DNA of 35,982 bases from a virus: positions 1 to 35,982 of IMG/VR virus record IMGVR_UViG_3300044715_000695; one strand, written 5' to 3'. Made by a program: the position numbers and the translations under genes. Below are positions 24,883-32,393 of the stretch, in pieces (position 1 is the stretch's first letter; every line of letters begins with the position of its first letter). The notes under the pieces were generated by a model that saw nothing but the letters and a program-made list of their open reading frames with translations, did no database searches and was not told where the DNA came from.

Positions 24883-25077
24883 TCATATAAAATCATCCAG
24901 CATCGCTAAATAATCGAGTGCCTTAGCGGCATCATCATTACTGCCCTCTTTGCGTCCTGCCCTCAATGAATACTTAATAGCGTTGCCCTTAATGAATCCA
25001 ATGAACTCTTCGGCTGTTAGTAACCTCTCCATCAATGTGAAAGGCTCAATCGGCATATCTTTATAGTGCTGTTTCAT
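24883..25077 (-). CDS. DUF3310-like protein
   Basis: 64 residues, ATGA overlap with the preceding gene. The pattern HYKDMPIEPF, a TAEEFIGFIKGNAIKYSLRAG helix and a final KALDYLAMLD matches DUF3310 (sometimes annotated phage nucleotide kinase). The enzyme function is not established for this family, and no P-loop is visible here. Confidence 0.75.
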   Translation of the reverse strand: MKQHYKDMPIEPFTLMERLLTAEEFIGFIKGNAIKYSLRAGRKEGSNDDAAKALDYLAMLDDFI

Positions 25078-25262
25078 TTGATTACCTTTGCAAATGCTCT
25101 GTAACGAGCTTGGATAGGACTTAAACCTTCTTCTACGACTACTTCCCAGAACTTAGCCTTAAATAGCTCTTCCTCTTCCCCTGTTGGGTTTCGTCTGAAT
25201 GTCTTTCTGCACTCATTGAAAAGAAAGTTGTTGTTTAGATCATCCATGTCATCCATCATCAT
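25074..25262 (-). CDS. Hypothetical phage protein, 62 aa
   Basis: Starts with Met-Met-Met-Asp at 25262 and overlaps the tiny membrane ORF. Acidic N-terminus then RRNPTGEEEELFKAKFWEVV and a GLSPIQARYRAFAK helix. A soluble helical protein with no family I recognise. Coupled to the DUF3310-like gene. Confidence 0.6.
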   Translation of the reverse strand: MMMDDMDDLNNNFLFNECRKTFRRNPTGEEEELFKAKFWEVVVEEGLSPIQARYRAFAKVIK

Positions 25263-25338
25263 TTCCCCAAGCCTTATAAATCACATACATCATAAAAATC
25301 ATCGTTAAATAAAACGGTAAAATAATCCAACTAATCAT
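25249..25338 (-). CDS. Tiny membrane peptide, 29 aa
   Basis: ATG 25338 overlaps the RusA stop. The peptide MISWIILPFYLTMIFMMYVI is followed by YKAWGNDDG: one hydrophobic helix and a short polar tail. It fills the only gap between RusA and the next gene, with overlaps on both sides, which supports translation. Function unknown. Confidence 0.45.
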   Translation of the reverse strand: MISWIILPFYLTMIFMMYVIYKAWGNDDG

Positions 25339-25684
25339 CCGGTCCACCTGTTATTGATACTTTGATATAACCCCCTGTTTCTGTATGCACCCAAGGACGG
25401 GTAATAAATCGGCTATCATCTATGCCAAGTGCGTCAGCTATGCCATCACGCCCACTTTTGAAACTGGCAATCATGTTGTCGTCATCCCTTCGTCTTTTAT
25501 CCGGCGGGTAAAATGTCAACCATAAATACAATTTCCCCTCAATCTCTGGAATGATTAGCTTTGCCGCTTTTGTCATCAATTTACATTGCAAACGATAAGC
25601 TTTAGCTGCTTTGCTTTTCTTCGCCCAATGTACGCGAGCGTTGGGTGATAGTTCTTGTGGAGGCCAAGGTAGGTGTAATTTCAT
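25331..25684 (-). CDS. rusA: RusA-like Holliday junction resolvase
   Basis: 117 residues from ATG 25684, coupled to the previous stop (ATGA). The longer frame to 25714 overlaps the upstream gene. Cuts Holliday junctions formed in phage recombination or replication. Family signatures: LPWPPQELSPNARVHW at the N-terminus, RRRDDDNMIASFK carrying two catalytic Asp, and GIADALGIDD carrying the third. Follows ninB and the YbcO-like gene as in lambdoid nin regions. Confidence 0.92.
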   Translation of the reverse strand: MKLHLPWPPQELSPNARVHWAKKSKAAKAYRLQCKLMTKAAKLIIPEIEGKLYLWLTFYPPDKRRRDDDNMIASFKSGRDGIADALGIDDSRFITRPWVHTETGGYIKVSITGGPDD

Positions 25685-25965
25685 CGTGTTGTTACCATGC
25701 CATTCTCTATCCAATAGTTCTGAGTTCTCTCAACACCCTGTCTATGTGCCAGTTCTGTATAATCTTTTTCAAATACCCAAGTGCGCCTGTCTACTTCGTC
25801 ATGGCAACTGCTACAACAAAATGCACCCTGTAAGTCATGTTTCTTCAATGCCATGCCACCACCACCTAAATGAGCCAGCACAACTGTTTCAGGATTGCGA
25901 TTACATACGCCCGGCAATCTGACTAAACACTCTTGACCGCGTGCGCTTTCTCGTAATTTACTCAT
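25681..25965 (-). CDS. YbcO-like metalloprotein (DUF1364)
   Basis: 94 residues. Starts SKLRESARGQECLVRLPGVC, followed by NPETVVLAHLGGGGM and CCSSCHDEVDRR. The Cys/His set resembles a metal-binding HNH-like fold, and E. coli YbcO in the DLP12 prophage is the closest family I know. It is thought to be a nuclease. Coupled by four bases to the true (unshifted) end of ninB. Confidence 0.87.
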   Translation of the reverse strand: MSKLRESARGQECLVRLPGVCNRNPETVVLAHLGGGGMALKKHDLQGAFCCSSCHDEVDRRTWVFEKDYTELAHRQGVERTQNYWIENGMVTTR

Positions 25966-26388
25966 AAGTTACTCGTAAATCTCACGTCCAACTCAGTCAC
26001 CGCATAAGCGTATAGCCGTTCAAAATAGATACTCATGCCCTTCGTGGTTAGCTTTGTTGTGCTGCCGACCATCTTGAGCGTACCGTCTGGCATTTCTTCC
26101 CATTTCACATAATCTGGCAAGGGTTAATTCGTCACTGGGTACGTCCGGTAAAAACAATCCTTTTAAATGTTCGTGCCAGATTTTAGGTGTGTAGCCTTTG
26201 CCGTCTATTCGCACTTGTCTGGATATGTCACCGAGTATGGCTTTCCACTGGTAACGGTTCTGTCCACTGGTGCGTTTCTTAACGTGCTTTTGAATGACGA
26301 CTTCCATTGATCCGTCAGTCGGTAATTTTCCCAACGCTTTTTGTGCTTCGATCGGGCCACGTTCATCAATGACAAAAGTAAATTTCAT
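25962..26388 (-). pseudogene. ninB: NinB-like recombination protein, frameshifted near 26120
   Basis: The open frame 26020-26388 gives 122 residues. The first ~90 match NinB/Orf (KKRTSGQNRYQWKAILGDIS, WHEHLKGLFLP), while the tail is out of family. Removing one T in ACCCTTGCC at about 26119-26120 restores a family-like C-terminus (PDYVKWEEMPDG, STTKLTTKGMSIYFERLYAY) that stops at 25962 and overlaps the YbcO-like start by ATGA. The restored length is 141 residues, normal for NinB. NinB binds ssDNA and assists RecA-type recombination in place of RecFOR. The shift is a mutation, an assembly error or, less likely, a +1 recoding site. Confidence 0.8.
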
Positions 26389-26401
26389 GCGCTAATTACC
26401 C

Positions 26402-26429
26402 TTGACATTTGTAGCCTATAAGCTACAAT
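26402..26429 (+). promoter_or_regulatory. Promoter and operator of toxin-antitoxin pair
   Basis: TTGACA (26402-26407), 16 bases, TACAAT (26424-26429). An inverted repeat TTGTAGC-N6-GCTACAA (26409-26428) covers the spacer and -10, the usual place for autorepression. The toxin ATG follows six bases after the -10, so the mRNA should start at or next to the ATG with no leader. Confidence 0.7.
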
Positions 26430-26435
26430 AGACTC

Positions 26436-26729
26436 ATGAATTACGAAATACACACTACTGAAGTTTTTGACAAATGGACTGCCAAGTTGAAAGACCGTCA
26501 AGCAGCTATGGCAATAGCGTTGCGTTTGGCTAGGGTTGCTAGTGGTAACTTTGGTGATACTAAAGTCATTGGTGATGGTGTGAGTGAACTGCGTATTTTT
26601 GTTGGCCCAGGCTATCGAATTTATTACACTATCCGTAATAACGAAATTGTTATATTGCTGTGTGGTGGTGATAAATCTTCCCAACAAAACGATATTAAAC
26701 AAGCCAAAGAACTGGCTAAAAACTTGTGA
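26436..26729 (+). CDS. RelE/HigB-family toxin (Gp49-like)
   Basis: 97 residues. YEIHTTEVFDKWTAKLKD, GDTKVIGDGVSELRIF, PGYRIYYTIRNNEIVILLCG and KSSQQNDIKQAKELA are the markers of the RelE/ParE 'addiction module killer protein' group, ribosome-dependent mRNA endonucleases in characterised members. It is followed ten bases later by its antitoxin. The pair lies on the plus strand inside an otherwise leftward operon. Confidence 0.9.
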   Translation: MNYEIHTTEVFDKWTAKLKDRQAAMAIALRLARVASGNFGDTKVIGDGVSELRIFVGPGYRIYYTIRNNEIVILLCGGDKSSQQNDIKQAKELAKNL

Positions 26730-26738
26730 GACTTCCCG

Positions 26739-27020
26739 ATGAAAACTGAAACAAAACTTTATAACCCTTTCGATCACTTGTTGACTCAAGCGGATATGGG
26801 CGACTACTTGACGCAAGCATTTTTGGATGATGACCCTGCTGTTTTTGTTGCTGCACTGGGTCATGCTGCCAAAGCCAAAGGTATTGCCCAACTTGCTACT
26901 GATACCGGGCTTAACCGTGAGAGCCTTTACAAAGCCTTGTCCGGTAAAACACAGCCTAAATGGGATACTGTGCAGCGCATCATCAAGGCTCTGAATATTA
27001 ACTTGCATATTGCCGCTTAA
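26739..27020 (+). CDS. HTH antitoxin of RelE/HigB-type module
   Basis: 93 residues. N-terminal FDHLLTQADMGDYLTQAFLD arm, likely to wrap the toxin, then an XRE-type helix-turn-helix (AQLATDTGLNRESLYKALSG) typical of 'putative addiction module antidote' proteins. It would neutralise the toxin and bind the inverted repeat at 26409-26428. The toxin-first gene order fits this family. Confidence 0.9.
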   Translation: MKTETKLYNPFDHLLTQADMGDYLTQAFLDDDPAVFVAALGHAAKAKGIAQLATDTGLNRESLYKALSGKTQPKWDTVQRIIKALNINLHIAA

Positions 27021-27022
27021 CT

Positions 27023-27166
27023 TCACCCCCACCCCCTGCTCTTTGGTACTGTCATATCTCTAACGCCCTGAAACTTACCTTCATTCATTAATACTTTTCC
27101 CTTGTGTCTCATGGCTTTAGCTTGTATGCCAAACTTACTTTCTAGGCTATCCGTTAATACTTGCAT
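27023..27166 (-). CDS. Small hypothetical ORF, 47 aa
   Basis: ATG 27166, seven bases after the primase stop, ending two bases before the antitoxin stop on the other strand. The sequence has MQVLTDSLESKFGIQAKAMR then HKGKVLMNEGKFQGVRDM: basic and probably soluble. It fills a gap and is collinear with its neighbours. No family recognised. The toxin-antitoxin insertion may have cut its original end. Confidence 0.4.
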   Translation of the reverse strand: MQVLTDSLESKFGIQAKAMRHKGKVLMNEGKFQGVRDMTVPKSRGWG

Positions 27167-27172
27167 TTTCAG

Positions 27173-28123
27173 TCAATTAGCCGCTTTCATAATCACATAG
27201 TCGTTGTAATCGCATTTGCGCCCATAATCCTCAACGGTTTCTTGATTGATTAAAGTAACGACTCGAACGGTTTTGCCCTCTTTTACCTTCAATCTGTTAG
27301 CCAATTCATAGGCTGCCTTTTGTCCGGTAAAACTCTCATCCGCATCAGCATAAATCCACACGACTTTTACGCTTTCAGGAATAACGATGTTGACCATTGC
27401 TTGTGCGGATCCAGCTGCCCAACAATGAATACCTTGATCTTGTCGAACTGATAACGCGGTTTCTATGCCCTCAGTAATAGCCAATACTTCTTCGGCCTCA
27501 AATAATCTAATAGCACTCCCTACCATTGGACGCATAACGGGTAATATCTTTCTAGGTATTTGTACGGGTGCTTTCCCCCCCTGCTTAGTCACATAAGTAA
27601 TGTGATAGGTTGACACTTCGCCTGTTGGTGTTCTAAACACCGATACCATTGCCGGATAACTGCCGGTTTTAACGCCCTCCTCCCAATAATCTAGGCTGGG
27701 GTGTTCATAGCAATCATGATCGGGTAAGACTGTGATGCCGCGTTTAGCTAGGTATAAAAATACCGCTGAATCAGGGGCAATCTGTTTTAACCCTGCATGA
27801 ATCTTGCGTATTCTGGCCTCGGCTTTTTCTGTATCGGCAGGCTTAACGATCTGGAGCGGTGTAGTCATTACGTTTGGCCTAATTAGTTGTGTGGTTTCTT
27901 TAAATGACAATCCGGTATGTTCGATTGCCATGTCTATTGGCTGTTTTTGTCCGCATTGTGAACAGTAATAAAATTCTTTTGCCCTATCCCACCTAGCCCT
28001 ATCTTTACCGCCACAAAAGATACAAGGTTGATGCTTACCGTTAAATAACTGCGCGTTTATGCCCAAATTTGTCAAAATTGGCGCCCAACGGCCTATACAC
28101 TCTTGTTTAATATCAACTCTCAT
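27173..28123 (-). CDS. Phage primase with zinc ribbon and Toprim domain
   Basis: 316 residues from ATG 28123, coupled to the helicase stop by ATGA. The frame to 28207 is an overlap extension. The zinc ribbon has CIFC at 34-37 and CSQC at 54-57. The Toprim domain shows ITEGIETALS with the catalytic Glu and WIYADAD with the Asp motif, about residues 200-260, and ends with CDYNDYV. It makes RNA primers for phage DNA replication, together with the helicase encoded just upstream. Confidence 0.9.
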   Translation of the reverse strand: MRVDIKQECIGRWAPILTNLGINAQLFNGKHQPCIFCGGKDRARWDRAKEFYYCSQCGQKQPIDMAIEHTGLSFKETTQLIRPNVMTTPLQIVKPADTEKAEARIRKIHAGLKQIAPDSAVFLYLAKRGITVLPDHDCYEHPSLDYWEEGVKTGSYPAMVSVFRTPTGEVSTYHITYVTKQGGKAPVQIPRKILPVMRPMVGSAIRLFEAEEVLAITEGIETALSVRQDQGIHCWAAGSAQAMVNIVIPESVKVVWIYADADESFTGQKAAYELANRLKVKEGKTVRVVTLINQETVEDYGRKCDYNDYVIMKAAN

Positions 28124-29583
28124 GCTGCCGCCCTTGATCTTGCAATCTGACGGTGCTGTACAAAACCAATTACTTCTGGGGTTGGATCTGCGGCTATTTT
28201 TCGCCATGCAGGTTGCACTTTGAATTTCTCAATGTACAAATGAAAGGCATAGCCGTCGTTTTTGCTGTTACGTCGACAATAGCCTAATAATTCTTGATAA
28301 AACTTTTCTTTGTATTCACTACTAAACTTTTCAGCTTTAACTAACTCTTTTAAATCGGCTTGGTGGAAGGGTATGGCCTCACCTTGTTGAATCATTGCCA
28401 AGCCGCATGAAGGACATACCCGACTAGCCCGAAACACATAACCACATTTACATTTAATATCTTTCGGTTCTTTAGCCGCTTTTTGTGCCGCTTCTTTGCG
28501 TTCGCGTATCGTTGATTTATCGTCTAGGGTCCACTCAATCGGATCGTCAATGCGCCCCAAGTCATCAAAGTTATCCCCGTGATAAATCACTAAGCAATCT
28601 TTCTTATCTGGATATAAGCGCGAGCCACGCCCAATCATTTGTATCCAGCTTGAAATGTTCCTTGTTACCCTAGCAATAATGACGCAAGAAATAATGGGCC
28701 AGTCAGTACCAAAGGCCATAACCCCTATATTAACGATCACCTTACTTTTACCGGACATAACGCGTGCTTTTATCGCCTCCCGTTCTTCTGTCGGTGTTGA
28801 GCCGTCAATATATTCAGACGATACCCCATGACGCATAAATTCATCATGAATGTGCTGGGCATGTTTGCAGTTGACCGCAAATATCAACGTGGTTCTATCG
28901 CCAGCAATACGCTTGTAATTCGTATAAATGGAACCAATCAATTCAGGCTTGTCGGTAGCTTCTGCAAGTCCTTTTTCTTGATAGTCACCGTCCGCGTTAA
29001 GTTTCACCAAAGCCAAGTCGGGCGCGTCAGCCCCGTAATAACGCATAGGCACTAGATAGCCTTGATCCACCATAGCCGCCATAGATAAACCCTCGACTAT
29101 ATCGGTATAAAATGCGCCCATGCCTTTACCGTTTGCCAGTGCCGGTGTTGCAGTAATGCCAATCACTAACGGATACTTTTTTAATAATTCAAGTCGTGCC
29201 TGACTAAAGCACGCATGAGCTTCGTCAACCATAACCACATCCGCAGCCGGTAACTGCATTGCACCGGACGATACTCGGCTGGTAATGGTGTCAAAACTGC
29301 CCACTTGCAGTAATGGCATACCGAAAGGCCTTTCACCAGCCATGATTAAGCCCGTGTTAATGCCATAATTCGTAAAGGTTTGCACCGCTTGATAGGCCAA
29401 CTGTCTGCGTGGCACTAAAAACAATACTTTCTTGTAACCACTAACCGCTGAACGGGCTATTTCTGCCGCTACTACGGTTTTTCCAGCGCCTACATGCATT
29501 TGTAAGATAATCCGTCTATTGCCCTTGCCATAGGATTGACGGCTGTCTTTTATTATCTGGTTTTGGTAGTCTCTTAAAATCAT
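28120..29583 (-). CDS. Superfamily 2 DEAH-box helicase
   Basis: 487 residues. Walker A HVGAGKT at 30-36, DEAH near residue 118, GITATP motif III-like, a helicase C-terminal domain (FGTDWPIISCV and QMIGRGSRLYP motif VI). A C-terminal zinc finger has CKCGYVF and CPSCG (about residues 385-405). ATP-driven unwinding, probably the replicative or recombination helicase of this phage, in an operon with the primase. Confidence 0.92.
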   Translation of the reverse strand: MILRDYQNQIIKDSRQSYGKGNRRIILQMHVGAGKTVVAAEIARSAVSGYKKVLFLVPRRQLAYQAVQTFTNYGINTGLIMAGERPFGMPLLQVGSFDTITSRVSSGAMQLPAADVVMVDEAHACFSQARLELLKKYPLVIGITATPALANGKGMGAFYTDIVEGLSMAAMVDQGYLVPMRYYGADAPDLALVKLNADGDYQEKGLAEATDKPELIGSIYTNYKRIAGDRTTLIFAVNCKHAQHIHDEFMRHGVSSEYIDGSTPTEEREAIKARVMSGKSKVIVNIGVMAFGTDWPIISCVIIARVTRNISSWIQMIGRGSRLYPDKKDCLVIYHGDNFDDLGRIDDPIEWTLDDKSTIRERKEAAQKAAKEPKDIKCKCGYVFRASRVCPSCGLAMIQQGEAIPFHQADLKELVKAEKFSSEYKEKFYQELLGYCRRNSKNDGYAFHLYIEKFKVQPAWRKIAADPTPEVIGFVQHRQIARSRAAA

Positions 29584-29612
29584 GTATAATTCTCTTGCTG
29601 GTTAAGTTCAGT

Positions 29613-29656
29613 AAAGCCCACGTCTACTTTTGCCGGTTTCAGTGGGCTTTTTCATG
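29613..29656 (+). terminator. Hairpin with T-run between helicase and nuclease genes
   Basis: AAAGCCCAC and GTGGGCTTT (29613-29621 and 29642-29650) form a 9-bp stem around a 20-base loop. On the plus strand the 3' arm is followed by TTC, giving a short T-run, so it reads best as a plus-strand terminator or antisense stop. On the minus strand it may only modulate the operon. Confidence 0.5.
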
Positions 29657-29668
29657 TCTAAAGGTAAG

Positions 29669-30208
29669 CTATGCAGGCCAATGCACTAGCCCGCCCAATT
29701 CTTTTACTGCGTCCTCCATTATTTTTTTTAAATTGAAGTTTGTTTCTTCAAGCTGTTTAATTCTTTTGTTTAAAAAAGTTATATCAACTGGTTTTGCTGG
29801 ATTTTTATCAGCATAGTCATACCAAGCAGCGACAAAGTTGTGCATCCTTTCTGGTGTTGTCTCTGCGTGCTTGTCCATTTTTATATTGTTTTTAAAGCCA
29901 TTAGCACACCAAGTCTTTGCACTCTCTGGCGATAACTTGCCTTCAATAAAAATAATCGTGAAACACCCCAACTTAAAAGCAGACTCAAATGTGTACATCT
30001 GACCTAGTGGAATTGGCACGCCTACGCCTTTGGTTTCGAATAATAAGAAATTACCCTTTCTCTCTATAACGCCGTCAAAATCCATTGGTGTAATTCTTCC
30101 TTTTCCAAGGGCGCCTTGAGTCCATGACCAATCAAAAACACCGTCATAACCAGCCGCCGGTGAATTTAAGAAAGTTTCAGGGTGCTTTATGGTGTCCGGT
30201 AAACTCAT
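29669..30208 (-). CDS. Predicted PD-(D/E)XK-type nuclease
   Basis: 179 residues. The segment PMDFDGVIERKGNFLLFETKG has the Asp...Glu-x-Lys layout (DFDGV ... FETK) of restriction-like nucleases such as VRR-NUC. A Gln-containing segment (PLGQMYTFESAF) follows, then mixed alpha/beta. The C-terminus is a coiled coil (RIKQLEETNFNLKKIME). Overlaps the Dam-type gene by four bases. It probably works in DNA recombination or as a restriction-type protein paired with the methyltransferase. Confidence 0.7.
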   Translation of the reverse strand: MSLPDTIKHPETFLNSPAAGYDGVFDWSWTQGALGKGRITPMDFDGVIERKGNFLLFETKGVGVPIPLGQMYTFESAFKLGCFTIIFIEGKLSPESAKTWCANGFKNNIKMDKHAETTPERMHNFVAAWYDYADKNPAKPVDITFLNKRIKQLEETNFNLKKIMEDAVKELGGLVHWPA

Positions 30209-31203
30209 GCTTTCACCATCACTAATCCATATTGTGAAAATTCTTTGTTAAACCCTTCTGGATTATTGCCAAAGTAAAAAAAAGACTGACCGTTTGTTGG
30301 GCTTGATGTTGATCCATCACGCTTTAAGAAATTAATACGCCCCGCTGTAAAGCAAATAGCAGAGGCTTGTTGTGCTGATTTATGAAACCAAGATGTGTCT
30401 GTATTGTTATTTGTCAGTACAATCGCTTCAGTTACTTCATTGTTTTCAAAATGACTTACCAGTTTTTCAAGGAATACATTAATAATCCTTGCTGTGTAAG
30501 GTGGATTCATCCACACCTTGCCTTTCCATTGCTTTGTTAGCCCATCATCAGCTTGTGTATAATAAATATCTGCATTGACGTTTTTTTGAGCCATTGGGTT
30601 TGATGCTGGATCAAGATCAATACCGCCCATCACCAAACGAGCTGACTCAAGGTATTTTTCAGGCGTGTAACTTTCTTCATCACCTGTGTTTAAAGTTGCC
30701 AAGGTTGCTGAAGTAAATCCTTTTGTTTCATACTCAACATTTTCAATCACTTCACCGGAAGCAATAAAATCATCAACTTTCTTTTGTACGAAAGCGGCGG
30801 TGATTTTTACTTTATTGCCTTGGGAGTCATAAACGACATTTTGCCAAACAGCTATACGTTCAGAGTCAGTCTTTAAACTATCAATTAATGGCCTTAAGTG
30901 AGTCTCAGACGATGGTAAAAAGTGCACTTTTAGTTCACTTTTTGCGTCTTTATCCGTTAGAATTTCATCTTGATAAAAGGCGATTTTTTGCGTTAAATCG
31001 GCTGCATTAATAATTTGATAACCGCGTCTTTTTTGCCCGAACTCCCACCTTGTTTCTAGGTAGTTTTCAAAAGTGATGTATTTTTTTTCATAAAGCCTTT
31101 CATCACGGATTTTCATTAAAATTAATCCGTTTTGATACCAAGCCGCTTTGATGTTTTTATCAATCAGCTTTTCTAGCGTTAGTAGTTTTTTTGAATCACT
31201 CAT
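30205..31203 (-). CDS. Phage DNA N6-adenine methyltransferase (Dam family PF05869-like)
   Basis: 332 residues. The C-terminal domain has GGIDLDPASNP (AdoMet pocket) and VWMNPPYT (catalytic NPPY, near 233), and the TGRINFLKRDG-type segment (AGRINFLKRDG) seen in phage Dam proteins. The N-terminal ~150 residues are helical and resemble the DNA-binding extension of larger phage methyltransferases. It would methylate adenine in phage DNA, a second modification enzyme besides the one at 22544-23830. Confidence 0.9.
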   Translation of the reverse strand: MSDSKKLLTLEKLIDKNIKAAWYQNGLILMKIRDERLYEKKYITFENYLETRWEFGQKRRGYQIINAADLTQKIAFYQDEILTDKDAKSELKVHFLPSSETHLRPLIDSLKTDSERIAVWQNVVYDSQGNKVKITAAFVQKKVDDFIASGEVIENVEYETKGFTSATLATLNTGDEESYTPEKYLESARLVMGGIDLDPASNPMAQKNVNADIYYTQADDGLTKQWKGKVWMNPPYTARIINVFLEKLVSHFENNEVTEAIVLTNNNTDTSWFHKSAQQASAICFTAGRINFLKRDGSTSSPTNGQSFFYFGNNPEGFNKEFSQYGLVMVKA

Positions 31204-31726
31204 TTATTCGTCTCTTAGCCCTAACCATGTGTTAGTAGCTGTTTAAGCTCGTTGTAGCCCGTTTCAAACCAGTGTTTCAGCGAAATTTGCTGTACCTTTC
31301 TTAGGACTCATTTAATACATTCCTATGGTTAGGGCTGAAAAACCAAACCACTGTAAATCTCAGTGTTCGGGGTAAAGATTCCCCTACCCAAATAATCGGG
31401 TAGAACGAATCTACTTAGAGTGTCGCAGCACTCAGGACGGCAATCCTCTAGACATATTTTGTTGCCGCTGACCAGACTTAACACCTATGGCAGATGCCTC
31501 ACTACGGCTCTGGTCGTCCACTTGACTTACTGCCAGACTAAACCGGATCACCTTTAGCTATTAGGCTGAAGTTCCGTTTTTCGTCTCGATTTGCAATAAA
31601 TCATTGGGATGATTCCCACCGTTGAGGGCGTGTGCGTTCTCCCCTCACTTAACAACCAGACCGAACCCGTTTTTAGCCTGAATCTTCCGGTTGCTTTTCA
31701 AACAGCCAAGTCTGAGTTGACGTGTC
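31204..31726 (-). ncRNA. Candidate structured non-coding RNA region
   Basis: 523 bases with no open frame longer than a few dozen codons, inside a leftward operon otherwise packed with overlapping genes. Visible stems: CACTG/CAGTG (31349, 31361), GGGG/CCCC (31369, 31381), CTACCC/GGGTAG (31384, 31398), GTAGA/TCTAC (31400, 31410), GAGTG/CACTC (31418, 31429), CGGCAA/TTGCCG (31438, 31462), GACCAGA/TCTGGTC (31470, 31509). A 12-bp outer pair AGCCCTAACCAT/ATGGTTAGGGCT lies at 31217-31228 and 31325-31336. CCAGAC recurs at 31472, 31533 and 31656. The strand is inferred from the operon. I cannot name a family. Confidence 0.45.
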
Positions 31727-31921
31727 TTAATTCTTACTATTTATAATTGCAATACACTGCTGAATACGATTTCTTTCGCAGTGATCCATGTCGGTAAGTG
31801 CTGGCGTAAACTCAAAGCCTCTACCAAAGCCTCTACCAAACGTGTTCTTCTGTGCAGGACGAGGTTGCAATTTCAAACTTGCCGCCCGCTTATCCCCTGC
31901 TATGTTTCTTTTTTGACTCAT
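31727..31921 (-). CDS. Hypothetical basic protein with GRGFGRG repeat
   Basis: 64 residues from ATG 31921. A start at 31954 would add 11 residues and is equally possible. A basic N-terminus (SQKRNIAGDKRAASLKLQP) leads to a tandem FGRGFGRG (a 12-base DNA duplication), then acidic FEFTPALTDMDHCERNRIQ. The Gly/Arg repeat suggests nucleic-acid binding. No family recognised. It directly precedes the structured non-coding block. Confidence 0.45.
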   Translation of the reverse strand: MSQKRNIAGDKRAASLKLQPRPAQKNTFGRGFGRGFEFTPALTDMDHCERNRIQQCIAIINSKN

Positions 31922-31989
31922 GATTTCCGCTAGACTACTTTTCAAAAAGTTCAATTAACAGTACAAAATTTAATGTTTACTTAGTAAAC

Positions 31990-32190
31990 CTAACTTATCT
32001 TTTTTCCGAGGGCTTCACACAGTAGAATTAACTCAGATTCTTTTTTCTCAACGTGCAATAGAACCAAATCATGAAGATACTCAGACTGACTAACATCATC
32101 GAGCTGACAAAGACCCGCCAAGGCTCTCTTAACCTTGTCAGTAGTCTTAAATCCGATAGTTTCCATGCGTTTTTCTGGATGTTCAGCCAT
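31990..32190 (-). CDS. Small regulator, ribbon-helix-helix-like
   Basis: 66 residues. METIGFKTTDKVKRALAGLCQ, then VSQSEYLHDLVLLHVE: a beta strand followed by two helices in the ribbon-helix-helix (CopG/Arc) order. It starts two bases after the Cro/YdaS-like stop, so the two are co-expressed from the leftward promoter. It probably acts as an early regulator. Confidence 0.65.
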   Translation of the reverse strand: MAEHPEKRMETIGFKTTDKVKRALAGLCQLDDVSQSEYLHDLVLLHVEKKESELILLCEALGKKIS

Positions 32191-32192
32191 GT

Positions 32193-32387
32193 TTATTTAC
32201 CAAAAATGTCGGGGCGGATTTCTTCGCGAGGTATGCCGAAAAGAAGTGCAATTTTTTTAGTGTTTTCAACTGACGGCTTTTTCTGCTCTAAAACCCAAGC
32301 TGAAAACGTAGATGTAGAGACACCAAGCGCTTTACACGCTTTTTCTTGACTGCCATGATTGGCTGAAATCTTCTGGAATATGTTCAT
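32193..32387 (-). CDS. Cro/YdaS-like HTH repressor
   Basis: 64 residues. The helix-turn-helix GSQEKACKALGVSTSTFSAW and the basic EQKKPS, followed by IALLFGIPREEIRPDIF, is the Cro/YdaS ('antitoxin of YdaST') pattern. The ATG lies exactly six bases after the -10 of the leftward promoter, so its mRNA appears leaderless. Divergent from the CI-like gene. It should be the lytic-side switch protein that competes for the same operators. Confidence 0.82.
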   Translation of the reverse strand: MNIFQKISANHGSQEKACKALGVSTSTFSAWVLEQKKPSVENTKKIALLFGIPREEIRPDIFGK

Positions 32388-32393
32388 GATTCA

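Noticed and set aside
26385-27032. 215-residue minus-strand frame
   Set aside because: It is the exact antisense of the toxin-antitoxin pair, which has promoter, operator and clear family motifs.
31381-31433. Possible tRNA (a GTAG/CTAC stem with a 7-base loop like a T-arm)
   Set aside because: No matching acceptor, D-arm or anticodon stem and no CCA-type end nearby.
31204-31726. Group I intron
   Set aside because: The flanking genes are complete and unrelated, and I do not see the conserved core pairings.
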